A DNA stretch of 64,000 nucleotides, from NCBI RefSeq assembly GCF_900240265.1, contig NZ_LT964740.1:316780-380779 (forward strand). Reading direction: 5' to 3'. Shown in pieces: positions 45,901-55,100 of the stretch. How positions within the stretch are numbered: the stretch's first letter is position 1; each line of letters begins with the position of its first letter. The translations under genes and the position numbers were made by a program. The stretch is from Galactobacillus timonensis. Lineage in GTDB: Bacteria; Bacillota_I; Bacilli_A; Erysipelotrichales; Erysipelotrichaceae. The notes under the pieces are model-generated. The model did no database searches, was not told where the DNA came from, and saw only the letters and a list, made by a program, of their open reading frames with translations.

Positions 45901-46661
45901 AGCGCAAAGGTCTCATCTTTCAGCTCGGCATTGTAGTACTGATACAGCCAGCCGATGATCTCCACCTGTCCGGTCGGCCTGCCGTCTTCACCGATGTTAT
46001 TGATATCGAAGTCCTGTTCCTCGATGTCATGGACGAGATGATAGACGACACCATCTTTATCCGTGACGGAAACATTGAGCAAGAGCTCTGTATAATCTGA
46101 AGTCTTCTCAAACAGCCGCGGTAGGTACTGGTTCAGAGAATTGCATTCCTTGATGAAAAGGATCTGGAACAGTTCATCGACCGCGTTGTCATTTTTCAGC
46201 TGGATGATCTGCTGTTTCTCTTTTTCTGTAAATTCCAGTTCTGTATCAAACGGTGTAGTCACCATATCCGGTTCCAGCTTGGATCCGTTCTCGGAAGACA
46301 GCACGCGGATATGATCCGGCATGTAGTCATTGACCTCCATAAACCGGATGGCGATCAGACGGTTGAACCATGTATAAGCGACTTCTTCCACCACACTGTT
46401 AAAAGCAGCCTGATAATCAGAACCTTTTGCCCGGTCATTGATCAGCCTGGCAAGATGCGCTCTCTGTCGTACAGCATCCCCGGAGATCACATACGGCTCC
46501 TTCGTGCCGATGTCATATGCTTCTTCTCCCGGCATGGACTGCGGAAGGGCAGACTTGATCCCCTGATTCGTAATTCCCATCAGACTGGCTTTATAGGTAA
46601 TATCTGCAATAAGCTTCTTTCTTGCCCATGTTGCAAAGTTTTTGATCGCTGTCTTATTCAT
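42981..46661 (-). CDS. pglX: BREX adenine-specific DNA methyltransferase PglX
   Basis: 1226 residues: N-terminal KNFATWARKKLIADITYKAS; SAM motif I LTLMDPSMGSGHILVYGFDV (about 335-352); catalytic motif IV TNPPYMGRKG (about 520). The C-terminal region (after about 960) is conserved BREX sequence. It methylates a host-specific adenine motif. From about residue 470 to 955 (45.26 to 43.79 kb) base composition drops visibly in GC relative to both flanks. That part holds the target-recognition region, consistent with segment exchange. Confidence 0.92.
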   Translation of the reverse strand: MNKTAIKNFATWARKKLIADITYKASLMGITNQGIKSALPQSMPGEEAYDIGTKEPYVISGDAVRQRAHLARLINDRAKGSDYQAAFNSVVEEVAYTWFNRLIAIRFMEVNDYMPDHIRVLSSENGSKLEPDMVTTPFDTELEFTEKEKQQIIQLKNDNAVDELFQILFIKECNSLNQYLPRLFEKTSDYTELLLNVSVTDKDGVVYHLVHDIEEQDFDINNIGEDGRPTGQVEIIGWLYQYYNAELKDETFALLKKNKKITKERIPSATQLFTPDWIVRYMVENSLGRVWLNGHPNDELKKNWIYYIDEAKQEPEVEAKLAEEREEYKKLKPEDLTLMDPSMGSGHILVYGFDVLMQIYTSVGYSERDAAQSILKNNLYGLDIDERAFQLAYFAVMMKGRQYDRRILTRGIEPHVYAIEESNDINREHLKFLGNLQDEETRKKNQKDLVRLLDQFHDAKIYGSIIKVENYDFDSLREYVHETETDRQLSLETFGLLDTVEELNKIIDVSELLEKKYLVTITNPPYMGRKGMNSKISEFLDLNYQNGKMDLFAAFILRLRIFTQANGLLSMMSPFVWLTMGSYEKFREEVASLNSIVCYCQPHPSSFSDAAVSICTLVLRKGLLSYNGSFIKISDVKDPQRQAEVVKLVASGDDKKHLFVSNMKTFKLLPGYRYLFWPSKHMLSILANSENLGSVCATKQGMATTNNDLFLRLWYEVEIDRINFNCKSEEETVSDKYKWYPFNKGGGFQKWYGNNDYVVNFQDKGKAVCEYIDNSTSSRVKSNGRVINRQYYFKKCITWSDICGQTFAARACSEGFIFSIKGASGFTVDSNYFYVLALLNSYIGVELLNMINPSVTTNVGDVSLIPFTMSGEYKSRIDSLASENVHLCVLNWDSVETSWNFKRHPLIAYNLSGLISDSFSDWKEVSNQRFTALKKNEEELNSIFINIYGLQDELSPNESDAEVTVRKADFSRDIRSLISYAVGCMFGRYSLDVDGLAYAGGDWDASKYSTFMPDADNVIPITDEEYLDDDIVGLLIQWLKKVYGEDTLEENLDFIAKALGNKGNTSREIIRNYFLTDFFKDHCQTYSVTGSGKRPIYWLYDSGKQNGFKALIYMHRYNEDTTGVVRVKYLHRMEQIYTNEIDRMQDMMDHSKSAHDVSVASKRKEKLQKQLKECRDYDEKIAHLALDRIAIDLDDGVKVNYRKVQTGSDGKFYEVLADSKNIMSKQ

Positions 46662-46686
46662 AGCGTACCGTCCTTACATTCTCCGA

Positions 46687-49600
46687 TCAGAACTCAATGT
46701 TCACGATCGTGTCATCTTCAAGCTGCTTCTCAAGCTGTTTCTTCAGATCTGCCACAAAGGCATCAATATCCGCCTGTGATTTCACGCGAAGAGATCCCAT
46801 ACCGGTGACATCCTTGATGGTCAGGTTCTTCGTTTTCACTACATGCGGCTTTGGTACCGTAACTACCGGCGGCTTCTCACCCTTTTTCTCTGCTTCTTCT
46901 CTGGCACGTCTCTGTTCTTCTTCAATCCGCTTTCTTTCCAGATCCTGATCGATCTTATCCATCTCATTCAGGAGACGGATCTTCTGAGCATCGGCTTTGT
47001 CCGCAAAGCTCCGGAGGGAAGAGACATTGTTGCAATGCTCTGCCTGATCATAGAGATCTGAGAAGTACTGATGATATCTTGCTTCCTTCTCTGCCTTATA
47101 TGGCTTTTCGGAAAGCACTTCGATGACTCGCTTCTCCGCATCCCGGATAGCGGCCAGCACTGGCGCTTCCTGAGTATCCAGGATTGCATTGTACAGATTC
47201 ATGAAAGTTTCCAGCAGTTCCGGAAGCCTCGGGATATTATTATATGGTTCCTGCTGGTTCAGAATACTTTCGATGGAATGGACATTCTCTTCCAATTTCT
47301 CATCGGCGATATAGGTCTTGCTGTCCTCATAAATATTCATAAGGCGAAGCGCACGGTCAAAGATCTGCTTCTGTTCGCCTTTGAAGAAACTGCGGACCGG
47401 CTCATAGTAATCAGCGAAATCCAGGAAATCGTCCTGATAGCGCTGTATATTCTTATAAAATTCCGTTGTGGATTCCGACTGAGAGATCATAGTCAGAAGA
47501 CGCTTACCGTCACTGACAGTCTTCTTGCCAGGGTATTTTGCATAGTCGTACTGCACGAGCAGACGATCCAGTTCTCCCATCATGGTCTGTGCATTGCGGA
47601 TGAATGCCTGCATCATCTGATCTTCATCATCGAAATCTGTAGAGACATGGAAAAGCTCCTTCATGACATTCTTGCAGATCTTCTTCTCCCGATCAGAGAT
47701 CCGGGTCCGCTGCTCCATCATGAGCTTTTCCTGATGCTGCTTCTTCGTGATATAGGAGATGATCTCGTCTTTCGTCTTATTGATGAGACTGATCTGGGCA
47801 CCATTCATATAGAAGGTCAGATCTCCCCTGCGGAACAGCTTTGCGATCAGCCAGTCCACGTCATCCTCGACAAAACCATACGGAGCTTTCATGAAGTAAT
47901 CCTTTACGGTCTTCATGGAAGTCTTCATATGCATCTGAGTCTGACGCTGGATATACTGCAGGACATCATCCAGAGCATGGACATTCGCTTCTCCCTGATC
48001 ACCGAGCTTCAGACTCATCTGGCTGCTGGTATCGAACAGCTTTCTGATATCGGATTCGCTGAAGGCAGCATCGATATAAGAGAGCTTGTGATAAACCGTG
48101 TCCACCAGACGTCCGACAGCTTCATTGATCCGGCTGCTGACATCCTTGGCTTTGATATTCGCTTTATCACCATTCACATAGATAGCAGCTTCTTTTAATG
48201 CTTCGGTGAGATACACTTTCGCATTGGAGGAACGATCCCGCATTTCCAGACGCTTTGCATCCTTGATGGATTCATATTTCGTAAGTGCAGATGTTGTGTT
48301 GCGTCGGAGGAACTTCTCGATCTTCAGATACGTCTGGATCTCATCCATGAAACTCCGGTCATTTGGAAGAACAACCAGCACTTCCTTCCCCTGTCCGGAC
48401 ATCATACGGAGAGTGATCTCATCTTCAATATCCGCTGCCGGCGTGATAATGTGCACACCGATGTCATTATTCTGATTGGCCTTATATGGGCGGTCATCCA
48501 CCGTCTGATTGAAGCGGAACGCATAGCGGCCATTGAACTTCGGATACTGATAACGGTTATCCTTCAGGATATCATCAAAGATCATCTCCGAAATCTTATT
48601 GATGACTTCGGCATTGTCCACCTGTTCTTCTTCGATCTCACGGTTGATTTCCTGCTCTTCATCGGTCAGGAAGACATAAACATCACCATTCTTCTGAACC
48701 AGCATCTGACGTTGCAGAACAGTCAGCGCATCCTGCACTCGTTCCTTCAGGGTAATCCGGTCCTCATCAATGCTTGTCATCATGAGTGTTGTGATGTTAT
48801 CGATATTTGCCTGGATATCCTCAACATACTTGATGAGGAACAGTGTCTTCAGCACGTCGATGGCAAAGACATCCCCATCTTTATGTTCCGGATTGATCTT
48901 GCCATTGTCATAGGCTTTGATAATCACACTTCGATGGCTATGATCCAGGAAGTTCTCCATCGGGGCATAGAAGGCATAGAACGGGATCAGAGTTCCTTCC
49001 GGCATGCCTCCCCATGCAGCCGCAGACTCCTTGAACATCGCCAGCATGGAACGCTCACCTTCCGACAGATGCTTTCCGGATGCGCCATGCGTACGAATCG
49101 CTGTTAATACAGAAGCGAGTAAGTTGAACTGATACGGAATAAACGGATAGACATCCGCAAAATCCTGCGCAGAAGAATAGAGCTTCCGTTCCACAGATCC
49201 GGAGAACACAATCCGGTTTTCTATAATCGTTTGCTTCTGTCCATAGAGAAGCCGCAGCATCTGTGCTGCCGTATCCTTCTTTTCCAGAATTCTCTTCTTA
49301 ATGACGGCATCGACGTTTGCGGAGGACAGAGAAAGTCTCGTATCGAAGCGTCCCTGAATCTTGGAGAAGTCATTGCCGATGACCTTTACGATGGAGTCAA
49401 TATCCTGCTGGGAAGTCACGATGATCCACGCCTTGCCCATGCACTCCCGGCCAAGATCTTCTTCCAGAGTCTGCAGGTTCAGCATCAGGGCACGGTTGTC
49501 TCCAATATACTGTCCTACCTCATCCACAGCAAAGACAACATGATGGTTGTTGCCCTTGCTGTCGATGTATTTCTTTACACGCTTGGCAAAGTCTTCAATG

Positions 49601-50313
49601 CTGATCTGATAGGTGCCGGAAGCTTTCTCACACCAGTTTCTTGCCGCATCTTCACTCATGAAGCCCATGTCTGAAAGAACGTCCACGATATCATCCTGAA
49701 TGAAGTCAAAGTCATTGCGGGCATTTACCCAGGAATCGCCGTAGGCTTTCTCAAACTTCTGCTTGAACTCTTCATATCTTCCCTTGTCGGAGAGCTGCTT
49801 TTCCAGATCCGCCAGATACGGGATGGATCCGCAGAAGCCCTGCATCTCGTTGAAAACCTTCAGAAAGACATTGACGATCGCATCCTTGTTTTCCTTACCG
49901 TTAGACTCGCTCTTGGAATCAATATTGAAGAGCACAACATCCGTCGGTGTCTGCGCTGCCAATTGCATATCCGCCAATACTGCTGCATCGGAAATCTTGT
50001 TGTCATCGATAAAGTAATCGATCGCATGCTTGCCGGCGATCTCTTTGTTTTCCAGAAGGTAGGAAAGAATCTTCAAGAGGTGTGATTTACCGGATCCGAA
50101 GAAGCCGGAGATCCAGACACCGGTCTTCGTTGTATTTCCGATGATGCCCTGTTTATAGGCGGAGAAGAAATCCGCGAAATGTTTCTGCAGTTCCCTGGTA
50201 ACGACATACTCTTCCAGTTCCTGTTTCACATTCGCATTTTCATCCTGACCGACGATAATGACGCCCTGAAGATCACGGTCGATATTCTTCAGGAACATAT
50301 CTCTGATCTGCAT
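46687..50313 (-). CDS. brxC: BREX P-loop ATPase BrxC
   Basis: 1208 residues. Walker A ISGFFGSGKSHLLKILSYLL (about 68-87), Walker B region HVVFAVDEVGQYIGDN (about 258-272), and sensor-like WIIVTSQQDIDSIVKVIGND. Long helical middle and a charged coiled coil near the end (ERKRIEEEQRRAREEAEKKG). BrxC is the large AAA-like ATPase required for BREX exclusion and methylation. 18 bp separate it from brxB. Confidence 0.93.
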   Translation of the reverse strand: MQIRDMFLKNIDRDLQGVIIVGQDENANVKQELEEYVVTRELQKHFADFFSAYKQGIIGNTTKTGVWISGFFGSGKSHLLKILSYLLENKEIAGKHAIDYFIDDNKISDAAVLADMQLAAQTPTDVVLFNIDSKSESNGKENKDAIVNVFLKVFNEMQGFCGSIPYLADLEKQLSDKGRYEEFKQKFEKAYGDSWVNARNDFDFIQDDIVDVLSDMGFMSEDAARNWCEKASGTYQISIEDFAKRVKKYIDSKGNNHHVVFAVDEVGQYIGDNRALMLNLQTLEEDLGRECMGKAWIIVTSQQDIDSIVKVIGNDFSKIQGRFDTRLSLSSANVDAVIKKRILEKKDTAAQMLRLLYGQKQTIIENRIVFSGSVERKLYSSAQDFADVYPFIPYQFNLLASVLTAIRTHGASGKHLSEGERSMLAMFKESAAAWGGMPEGTLIPFYAFYAPMENFLDHSHRSVIIKAYDNGKINPEHKDGDVFAIDVLKTLFLIKYVEDIQANIDNITTLMMTSIDEDRITLKERVQDALTVLQRQMLVQKNGDVYVFLTDEEQEINREIEEEQVDNAEVINKISEMIFDDILKDNRYQYPKFNGRYAFRFNQTVDDRPYKANQNNDIGVHIITPAADIEDEITLRMMSGQGKEVLVVLPNDRSFMDEIQTYLKIEKFLRRNTTSALTKYESIKDAKRLEMRDRSSNAKVYLTEALKEAAIYVNGDKANIKAKDVSSRINEAVGRLVDTVYHKLSYIDAAFSESDIRKLFDTSSQMSLKLGDQGEANVHALDDVLQYIQRQTQMHMKTSMKTVKDYFMKAPYGFVEDDVDWLIAKLFRRGDLTFYMNGAQISLINKTKDEIISYITKKQHQEKLMMEQRTRISDREKKICKNVMKELFHVSTDFDDEDQMMQAFIRNAQTMMGELDRLLVQYDYAKYPGKKTVSDGKRLLTMISQSESTTEFYKNIQRYQDDFLDFADYYEPVRSFFKGEQKQIFDRALRLMNIYEDSKTYIADEKLEENVHSIESILNQQEPYNNIPRLPELLETFMNLYNAILDTQEAPVLAAIRDAEKRVIEVLSEKPYKAEKEARYHQYFSDLYDQAEHCNNVSSLRSFADKADAQKIRLLNEMDKIDQDLERKRIEEEQRRAREEAEKKGEKPPVVTVPKPHVVKTKNLTIKDVTGMGSLRVKSQADIDAFVADLKKQLEKQLEDDTIVNIEF

Positions 50314-50331
50314 ACTCTCTCTTCCCCCTCG

Positions 50332-50961
50332 TTACCTTGCGATCCGGAATGCCCGGTAATAATTGTCTTCCTTGCGCTCGTCAAACACGACAAGCTCCTG
50401 CTCCGTATAGGTTCCCGGATAGAACAGAACCATCGGCGTGGAAGCAAATTCCTTCGGCATGTTGTAGAACACTTTGTTGAAGACTTCCGGTGCCTCCAGA
50501 AGCGGATAGCACTTGCCAATTCCTGTGATGAATACAACCGCATTCTCCGGTGTGTGGTCCACGATATACTGCACCAGGTAGTTATCCTTATCCGTGATGC
50601 GGAGAGTCCGCTGAACCGCTTTCACTACACGATCAAGCCCGTTCCGTTCTTCCATCTTTTCGGTCTTTTCGATGAAGTTCTTGGATTCCAGATAGTCGAT
50701 GATGATGTCATAGAGATCGAAAACGATCAGCTGAAATCCTTCCGTTCCTTTTTCATTGCGCTTCTTCATCTGGTTAATACGGTCACGAACCTGCAGCTCC
50801 GCTTCCGGTTCATAATCAAAGACCCAATAATTCACTTCATTGGCCTTACCGTCTGCACGGCGGAAAGTCGGCCGGTGAATCTTCTCATCCATTTCATCCA
50901 GACGGACATTCAGGTTACGCCGCGAGGAACGCAGGCGGCGCACTCTTTCTTCCTCTGCCAT
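50332..50961 (-). CDS. brxB: BREX protein BrxB (DUF1788)
   Basis: 209 residues: EERVRRLRSSRRNLNVRLDE, VNYWVFDYEPEAELQVRDRI, LIVFDLYDIIIDYLESKNFI and TPENAVVFITGIGKCYPLLE. This is the DUF1788 family, always found in type 1 BREX. It starts 3 bp after the brxA stop. Probably a structural partner in the BREX complex. Confidence 0.92.
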   Translation of the reverse strand: MAEEERVRRLRSSRRNLNVRLDEMDEKIHRPTFRRADGKANEVNYWVFDYEPEAELQVRDRINQMKKRNEKGTEGFQLIVFDLYDIIIDYLESKNFIEKTEKMEERNGLDRVVKAVQRTLRITDKDNYLVQYIVDHTPENAVVFITGIGKCYPLLEAPEVFNKVFYNMPKEFASTPMVLFYPGTYTEQELVVFDERKEDNYYRAFRIAR

Positions 50962-50964
50962 CGC

Positions 50965-51567
50965 TTATGCCTCCCCCGTCAAAGCTTTTACGATCGGTGC
51001 CATCTCATGATCTGAAAGCCAATGCTCGAATGACGGATCCAGAATTGGTTTCAATATCTTCCGCTCCGTCTTACCATTGTCAGTAATACCAGCCTCACAA
51101 AGATAAGCCTTATAGGTCCGTCCAAGCCGGTTCAGTGTTTGATCCGTCCACTTCGCCGCTGTCTCATCCTGAACCTGCTTGTTATGGAAGAAGATCCGGA
51201 TGTCCGCGTCTGTGAAGGTGTTGCTCCCGATCAGCATCTTCTCCCTAATCACTTCATAGACAAAATCGAAGAACAGGGTATCGCTTGCCATGATACTGGA
51301 CAGAACAAACAGCTTCTGTGTTGCGATGTCCGACTCCAGATACAGGTCATAGAAATCATCGCCAAGGGCTTTGATTCGCTTTGTCACGGTGTTATAGATC
51401 AGTCTCGATCTGGCCGGTGTCTGCGTGCCAAACAGGTTTCCTTCTGAGCTGAGATTCTTAATCTCTTCAAAAGATTTTCCCTCCTGCAGAAGTTCCACTT
51501 CCTTCCGGAATTCCTGGAACCAGAAGGCAAATTTCACGGCACCGGCGCTATATGCATTTCTCTTCAT
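50965..51567 (-). CDS. brxA: BREX protein BrxA (DUF1819)
   Basis: 200 residues: RNAYSAGAVKFAFWFQEFRK, PARSRLIYNTVTKRIKALGD and FFDFVYEVIREKMLIGSNTF are typical DUF1819. BrxA is a small DNA-binding BREX subunit. It is the first BREX gene after the regulator. A remnant of a related gene is at 7113-7212. Confidence 0.92.
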   Translation of the reverse strand: MKRNAYSAGAVKFAFWFQEFRKEVELLQEGKSFEEIKNLSSEGNLFGTQTPARSRLIYNTVTKRIKALGDDFYDLYLESDIATQKLFVLSSIMASDTLFFDFVYEVIREKMLIGSNTFTDADIRIFFHNKQVQDETAAKWTDQTLNRLGRTYKAYLCEAGITDNGKTERKILKPILDPSFEHWLSDHEMAPIVKALTGEA

Positions 51568-51580
51568 TCCGTTGCCTCCG

Positions 51581-51796
51581 TTACGCTTCTGCTTTATCAG
51601 GAAGGACCTCCAGAATATCTCCGATATCGCAGTTCAGCGCTCCGCAGATCTTCATCAGAACCTCCAGGGATACGACTTCATTCTTGCCCATCCTGGCTAC
51701 AGTATTCGCACTGATCCTCGTCGCCTCACGAAGATCCTTCTTCTTCATTCCCTTGTCGATCAGGAGTTTCCAAAGCTTGTTGTAACTAAGTCTCAT
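51581..51796 (-). CDS. XRE-family regulator of the BREX operon
   Basis: 71 residues from the start at 51796 (MRLSYNKLWKLLIDKGMKKK). A compact Cro/CI HTH (DLREATRISANTVARMGKNE) with a C-terminal CGALNCDIGDILEVLP. It stands at the head of the operon, 13 bp before brxA, so it probably controls the locus. A palindrome ACTGAT-N11-ATCAGT (51853-51875) lies 57 bp upstream of its start. It is related to the protein at 7209-7463. Confidence 0.85.
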   Translation of the reverse strand: MRLSYNKLWKLLIDKGMKKKDLREATRISANTVARMGKNEVVSLEVLMKICGALNCDIGDILEVLPDKAEA

Positions 51797-51852
51797 AGTC
51801 TTATCCCTCAATGTTTTGGTGCCATCATGAAAAACTGTAAAAATGAAAAATC

Positions 51853-51875
51853 CACTGATACCATGATAGCATCAG
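51853..51875. promoter_or_regulatory. Candidate operator for the BREX regulator
   Basis: Inverted repeat ACTGAT (51853-51858) and ATCAGT (51870-51875). It lies between the regulator start and the intergenic promoter region. The assignment rests on position alone. Confidence 0.4.
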
Positions 51876-52002
51876 TAGACTCTCCTCACAAGAAATACTT
51901 GCAGATGTTGCACTTCTTATTTTTCGAAAATGATATTCTATAACGCTTGATGCAACAAAAGCGTCACGATATACTATTATCAAAGCAGGTCAAAAAACGT
52001 AA

Positions 52003-52098
52003 TTCATTACTATGCAAGCAGTGTCTTCGTGTCACGAAGGACCTAAGCTTGTTGGGGAAGCGCCCCAATCCCCTTGAACTTTGCCTGCGGCAAAGAGC
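52003..52098. ncRNA. Three-hairpin structured element, copy 2
   Basis: Hairpin 1 CTTCGTGTCACGAAG (52025-52039), hairpin 2 TTGGGG-AAGCG-CCCCAA (52052-52068), hairpin 3 TTTGCCTGCGGCAAA (52080-52094), with the linker CAATCCCCTTGAAC between hairpins 2 and 3. Stems 1 and 3 differ from copy 1 (7645-7735) but remain paired, which supports a selected structure. It ends just before the ribosome binding site (ACAGGAGG) of the gene at 52122 and may be its leader, or a free RNA. Confidence 0.55.
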
Positions 52099-52121
52099 TG
52101 TTAACAGGAGGAATTCAAAAT

Positions 52122-55100
52122 ATGATGACTCCAAGAGAGTTTTATAAAGAGCGGTACCCTGAAGAATTTTCCGATAGTGTTGTAATTCGTGTAAGCAAAT
52201 TGGACCAGGACTTTTTTGCATATTACTTGGACACTTTAACCAGTAATAACAAGGAAAATGAATTTGAAGATTTCTGCAGGCGCATTGCCCAAAGCGAAAT
52301 ATGTCCAAATCTAATTCCCCATACTGGTCCGACCGGCGGTGGAGATAGTAAGGTGGATTCTGAAACATATCCTGTTTCTGAGTATATTTCCGAGAAATGG
52401 TATTGTGGTTCTCCCTCTGCAGGAAAAGAAAGATGGGCATTCGCTATCAGTGCAAAACGTGATTGGAAACCAAAAATAAAGTCTGACGTAACAAAAATCA
52501 TAAAAGTCAATGCAGATCAAGGAAGAAATTATACAAAGATTTTCTTCATGTCTAATCAATTCATTCCTGACAAAAAAAGAGCTGAAGCCGAGGATGAGCT
52601 ACGTAAAGAATTCAGTATTGATGTAAGGATACTTGATCGAAGTTGGTTTATTGACAAGGTAATTGGCAATCGTGATAACACTCGTATTGCAGTTGAAACT
52701 TTGCACTTATCCGAAAACTTTTTAGATGAAATCAAAACAGGTGCAAAAGATGCTGTTAGACAGCAACAATTTGAAGCTAACGAACAAAGAATGCAAGCGT
52801 CTGATGTCAAATCATCGGAACTTGTCAAATTAAGTCTTGAAAATGTTACGCTCGCTAGAGAATTGGAATACCCATACGAAAAAGTAAAAGGATTAATTCG
52901 TCGGAGTGAAAGAATAGCGAATACATATGGATTAACCATTGATAAAGCATCCGCAATTTATGAAGCATCCCGTACAGTATTTTGGTGGTATGACGATCCA
53001 GACGAATATGTTCGGTTCTATGAAGAATATGAACGATTAGCAACATCAACCAAAAACATCCATCTCTTCCAAAACCTTATTACAATGTGGATGAATTTAT
53101 ATAGGCTGTCTGCCGATAAGGTATTGGCAAAGATGAACACCGATGTTGATTCTTCCCAGCGATATGACAACGATCCATTAGCGTTAGCGTCTTTCTATAA
53201 TGCAAGAGAACATTTAAAAGTCATACAAGAAGAATACAATCATTATATTTCTGATGCCTCAAAGCCTAACACAATCCTTGAAGCCAATGCAGCATATTTT
53301 CCCATAAGGGTTTTTACAGGTGATCCACTGGATGAAATTATTGACGACTTAATAAAACTACTTGACCAAAGTGATCTTCATATTGACCTAAACCTCGAAA
53401 ACATTTTCAAAATGATCGTTGAAGTGCCTATCTTTTCAGCGAGCAATAAATACGATGCTCTATTTGAGAAGGCAGTTTCTGTAGCTTCCGCAAAAAAAGA
53501 AAAGCAATCTGCTGCCATAATGTTGGTGAAGCGTGCTGAAACCATAGAAAATGAACAGCCGTATAAAGCAATTTCTTATTACAGCAGAACCCTAATAAGT
53601 CTATACAACAATGAAAATAAGGACCTGCTTATCAAGGTCATATTCCATCTTGCTAAACTATTTGAAAGCGAAAATTTATTATGGGCTGCAAGGAACTTTT
53701 ATATATTTGATTTCTGCCTTTGCATGAATCAATATATGAAATACGGCGAAATGTCTCCTGCCATGATTGCCAGTGCTAGCGCGTTAAAGTATGTTGAACT
53801 ACAGCTTGGTCATGTTATTAACTCGTTAATATTTGATCGATTTCTTGGAATAACAAAATCTTTGTACCCACAAGAAATTCCTAATACTGAAAATGAAGAT
53901 AGGCACTATGACGCTTTACTCGGTATTCAAATTTTTAGAACGCCTCACGAAACGGAAACATATTTGCTCCAGCTACCAGAATATCTTAAAAACAATGGCT
54001 ATATCTTCTCCAATATTGCCTTAAACTACGATTTTGGTCATTACAATGAAGTTCTGCTTCAAGAGTATGGCGGAAGCAAGGATAATGTAGATAGCTTTAT
54101 TGGCAAGTGGCAAAATCAACCTGCTCTTGAGCAAATGAAAGCACAACCTTGGTATGGTGTAGAAGGCTCCTTGGAGTTTGAAACTTCAGTTTTAGGATGC
54201 CACATATATGTAGACGCAGATGGCCCATTTTCGCATGGTGAACTTGAAATCAGCAGTTCAGTCTTAGCATGCATTGAAAGTTTCTTTGGAACCGCAGTCT
54301 CTCAACAGTTGGTATCTATTACCGGAAAAATTACTGTACATCTGCAACATGTTCCAGGGCAACAGCCATTTGCCCTTTGTGAAGTAGGGCCCGTAAGCAA
54401 TTACATCACCATGAAATTTGGAGACTATGATTCTTCTGCTATTCTTAAACAACAAGAGGATTTCTCAAATTGCATTTTGTCTTTGATTGCCTCAATATGC
54501 GATTTAATGTTTAATGACGATAATAGCATCGAAAAGTTCAAAGCACTGGTAGAATCAGATGAAATATTTCAAAGAACTGAGTCGTTTGCCAACAGTGTGT
54601 TTATTGCTATAGAAACTTTAGGAATAAATGTATTCTCATATGAGAAACTGGTTGAGGATTGCGATGTCACGTCAATGCTCCTAGACCACAAACCTATGTA
54701 TTCTTCAGAAAACGAAAAATCCGAAGCCACTACTAACCATACTACTGTAGAGCATTCCAAAATAATCTTTGAGAAAATACCGGACGCTATCAGGCAAGAT
54801 ATCTCCTCAAATTCAGAGATACAAACTTCTTCAGTAATTAACCTTGGCGCCTGGGATCAAAGTCATTGGCGTGGCTTGTTATTCCTTAACCCAAGCTACA
54901 TACATGGAATAGCTTTGCTTTTTGAAAATGAATCCTGTCAATACATATTTCAAGAGTGGATCCGCGATATAGGCACATATGATAAAGAGGATATTATCGG
55001 AATACGAGTGATAAAGAAATATGATAAATTGCATCCATATTGGTACCGAGTAGCAATCGGTGATCAAAGAATGCCAGATGGTAAAGGTCTTAAACTATTT

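Noticed and set aside
52074..52121. Upstream extension of the 1101-residue protein from a TTG codon
   Set aside because: It runs through hairpin 3 and the ribosome binding site (ACAGGAGG). The ATG at 52122 has proper spacing, so the extension is not translated.
51947..52147. Short open frame reading LLCKQCLRVTKDLSLLGKRP through the hairpin element, with a similar reading at 7640-7740
   Set aside because: Hairpins with compensatory changes explain the similarity better than a peptide. There is no ribosome binding site, and the shared residues follow the conserved DNA linker.
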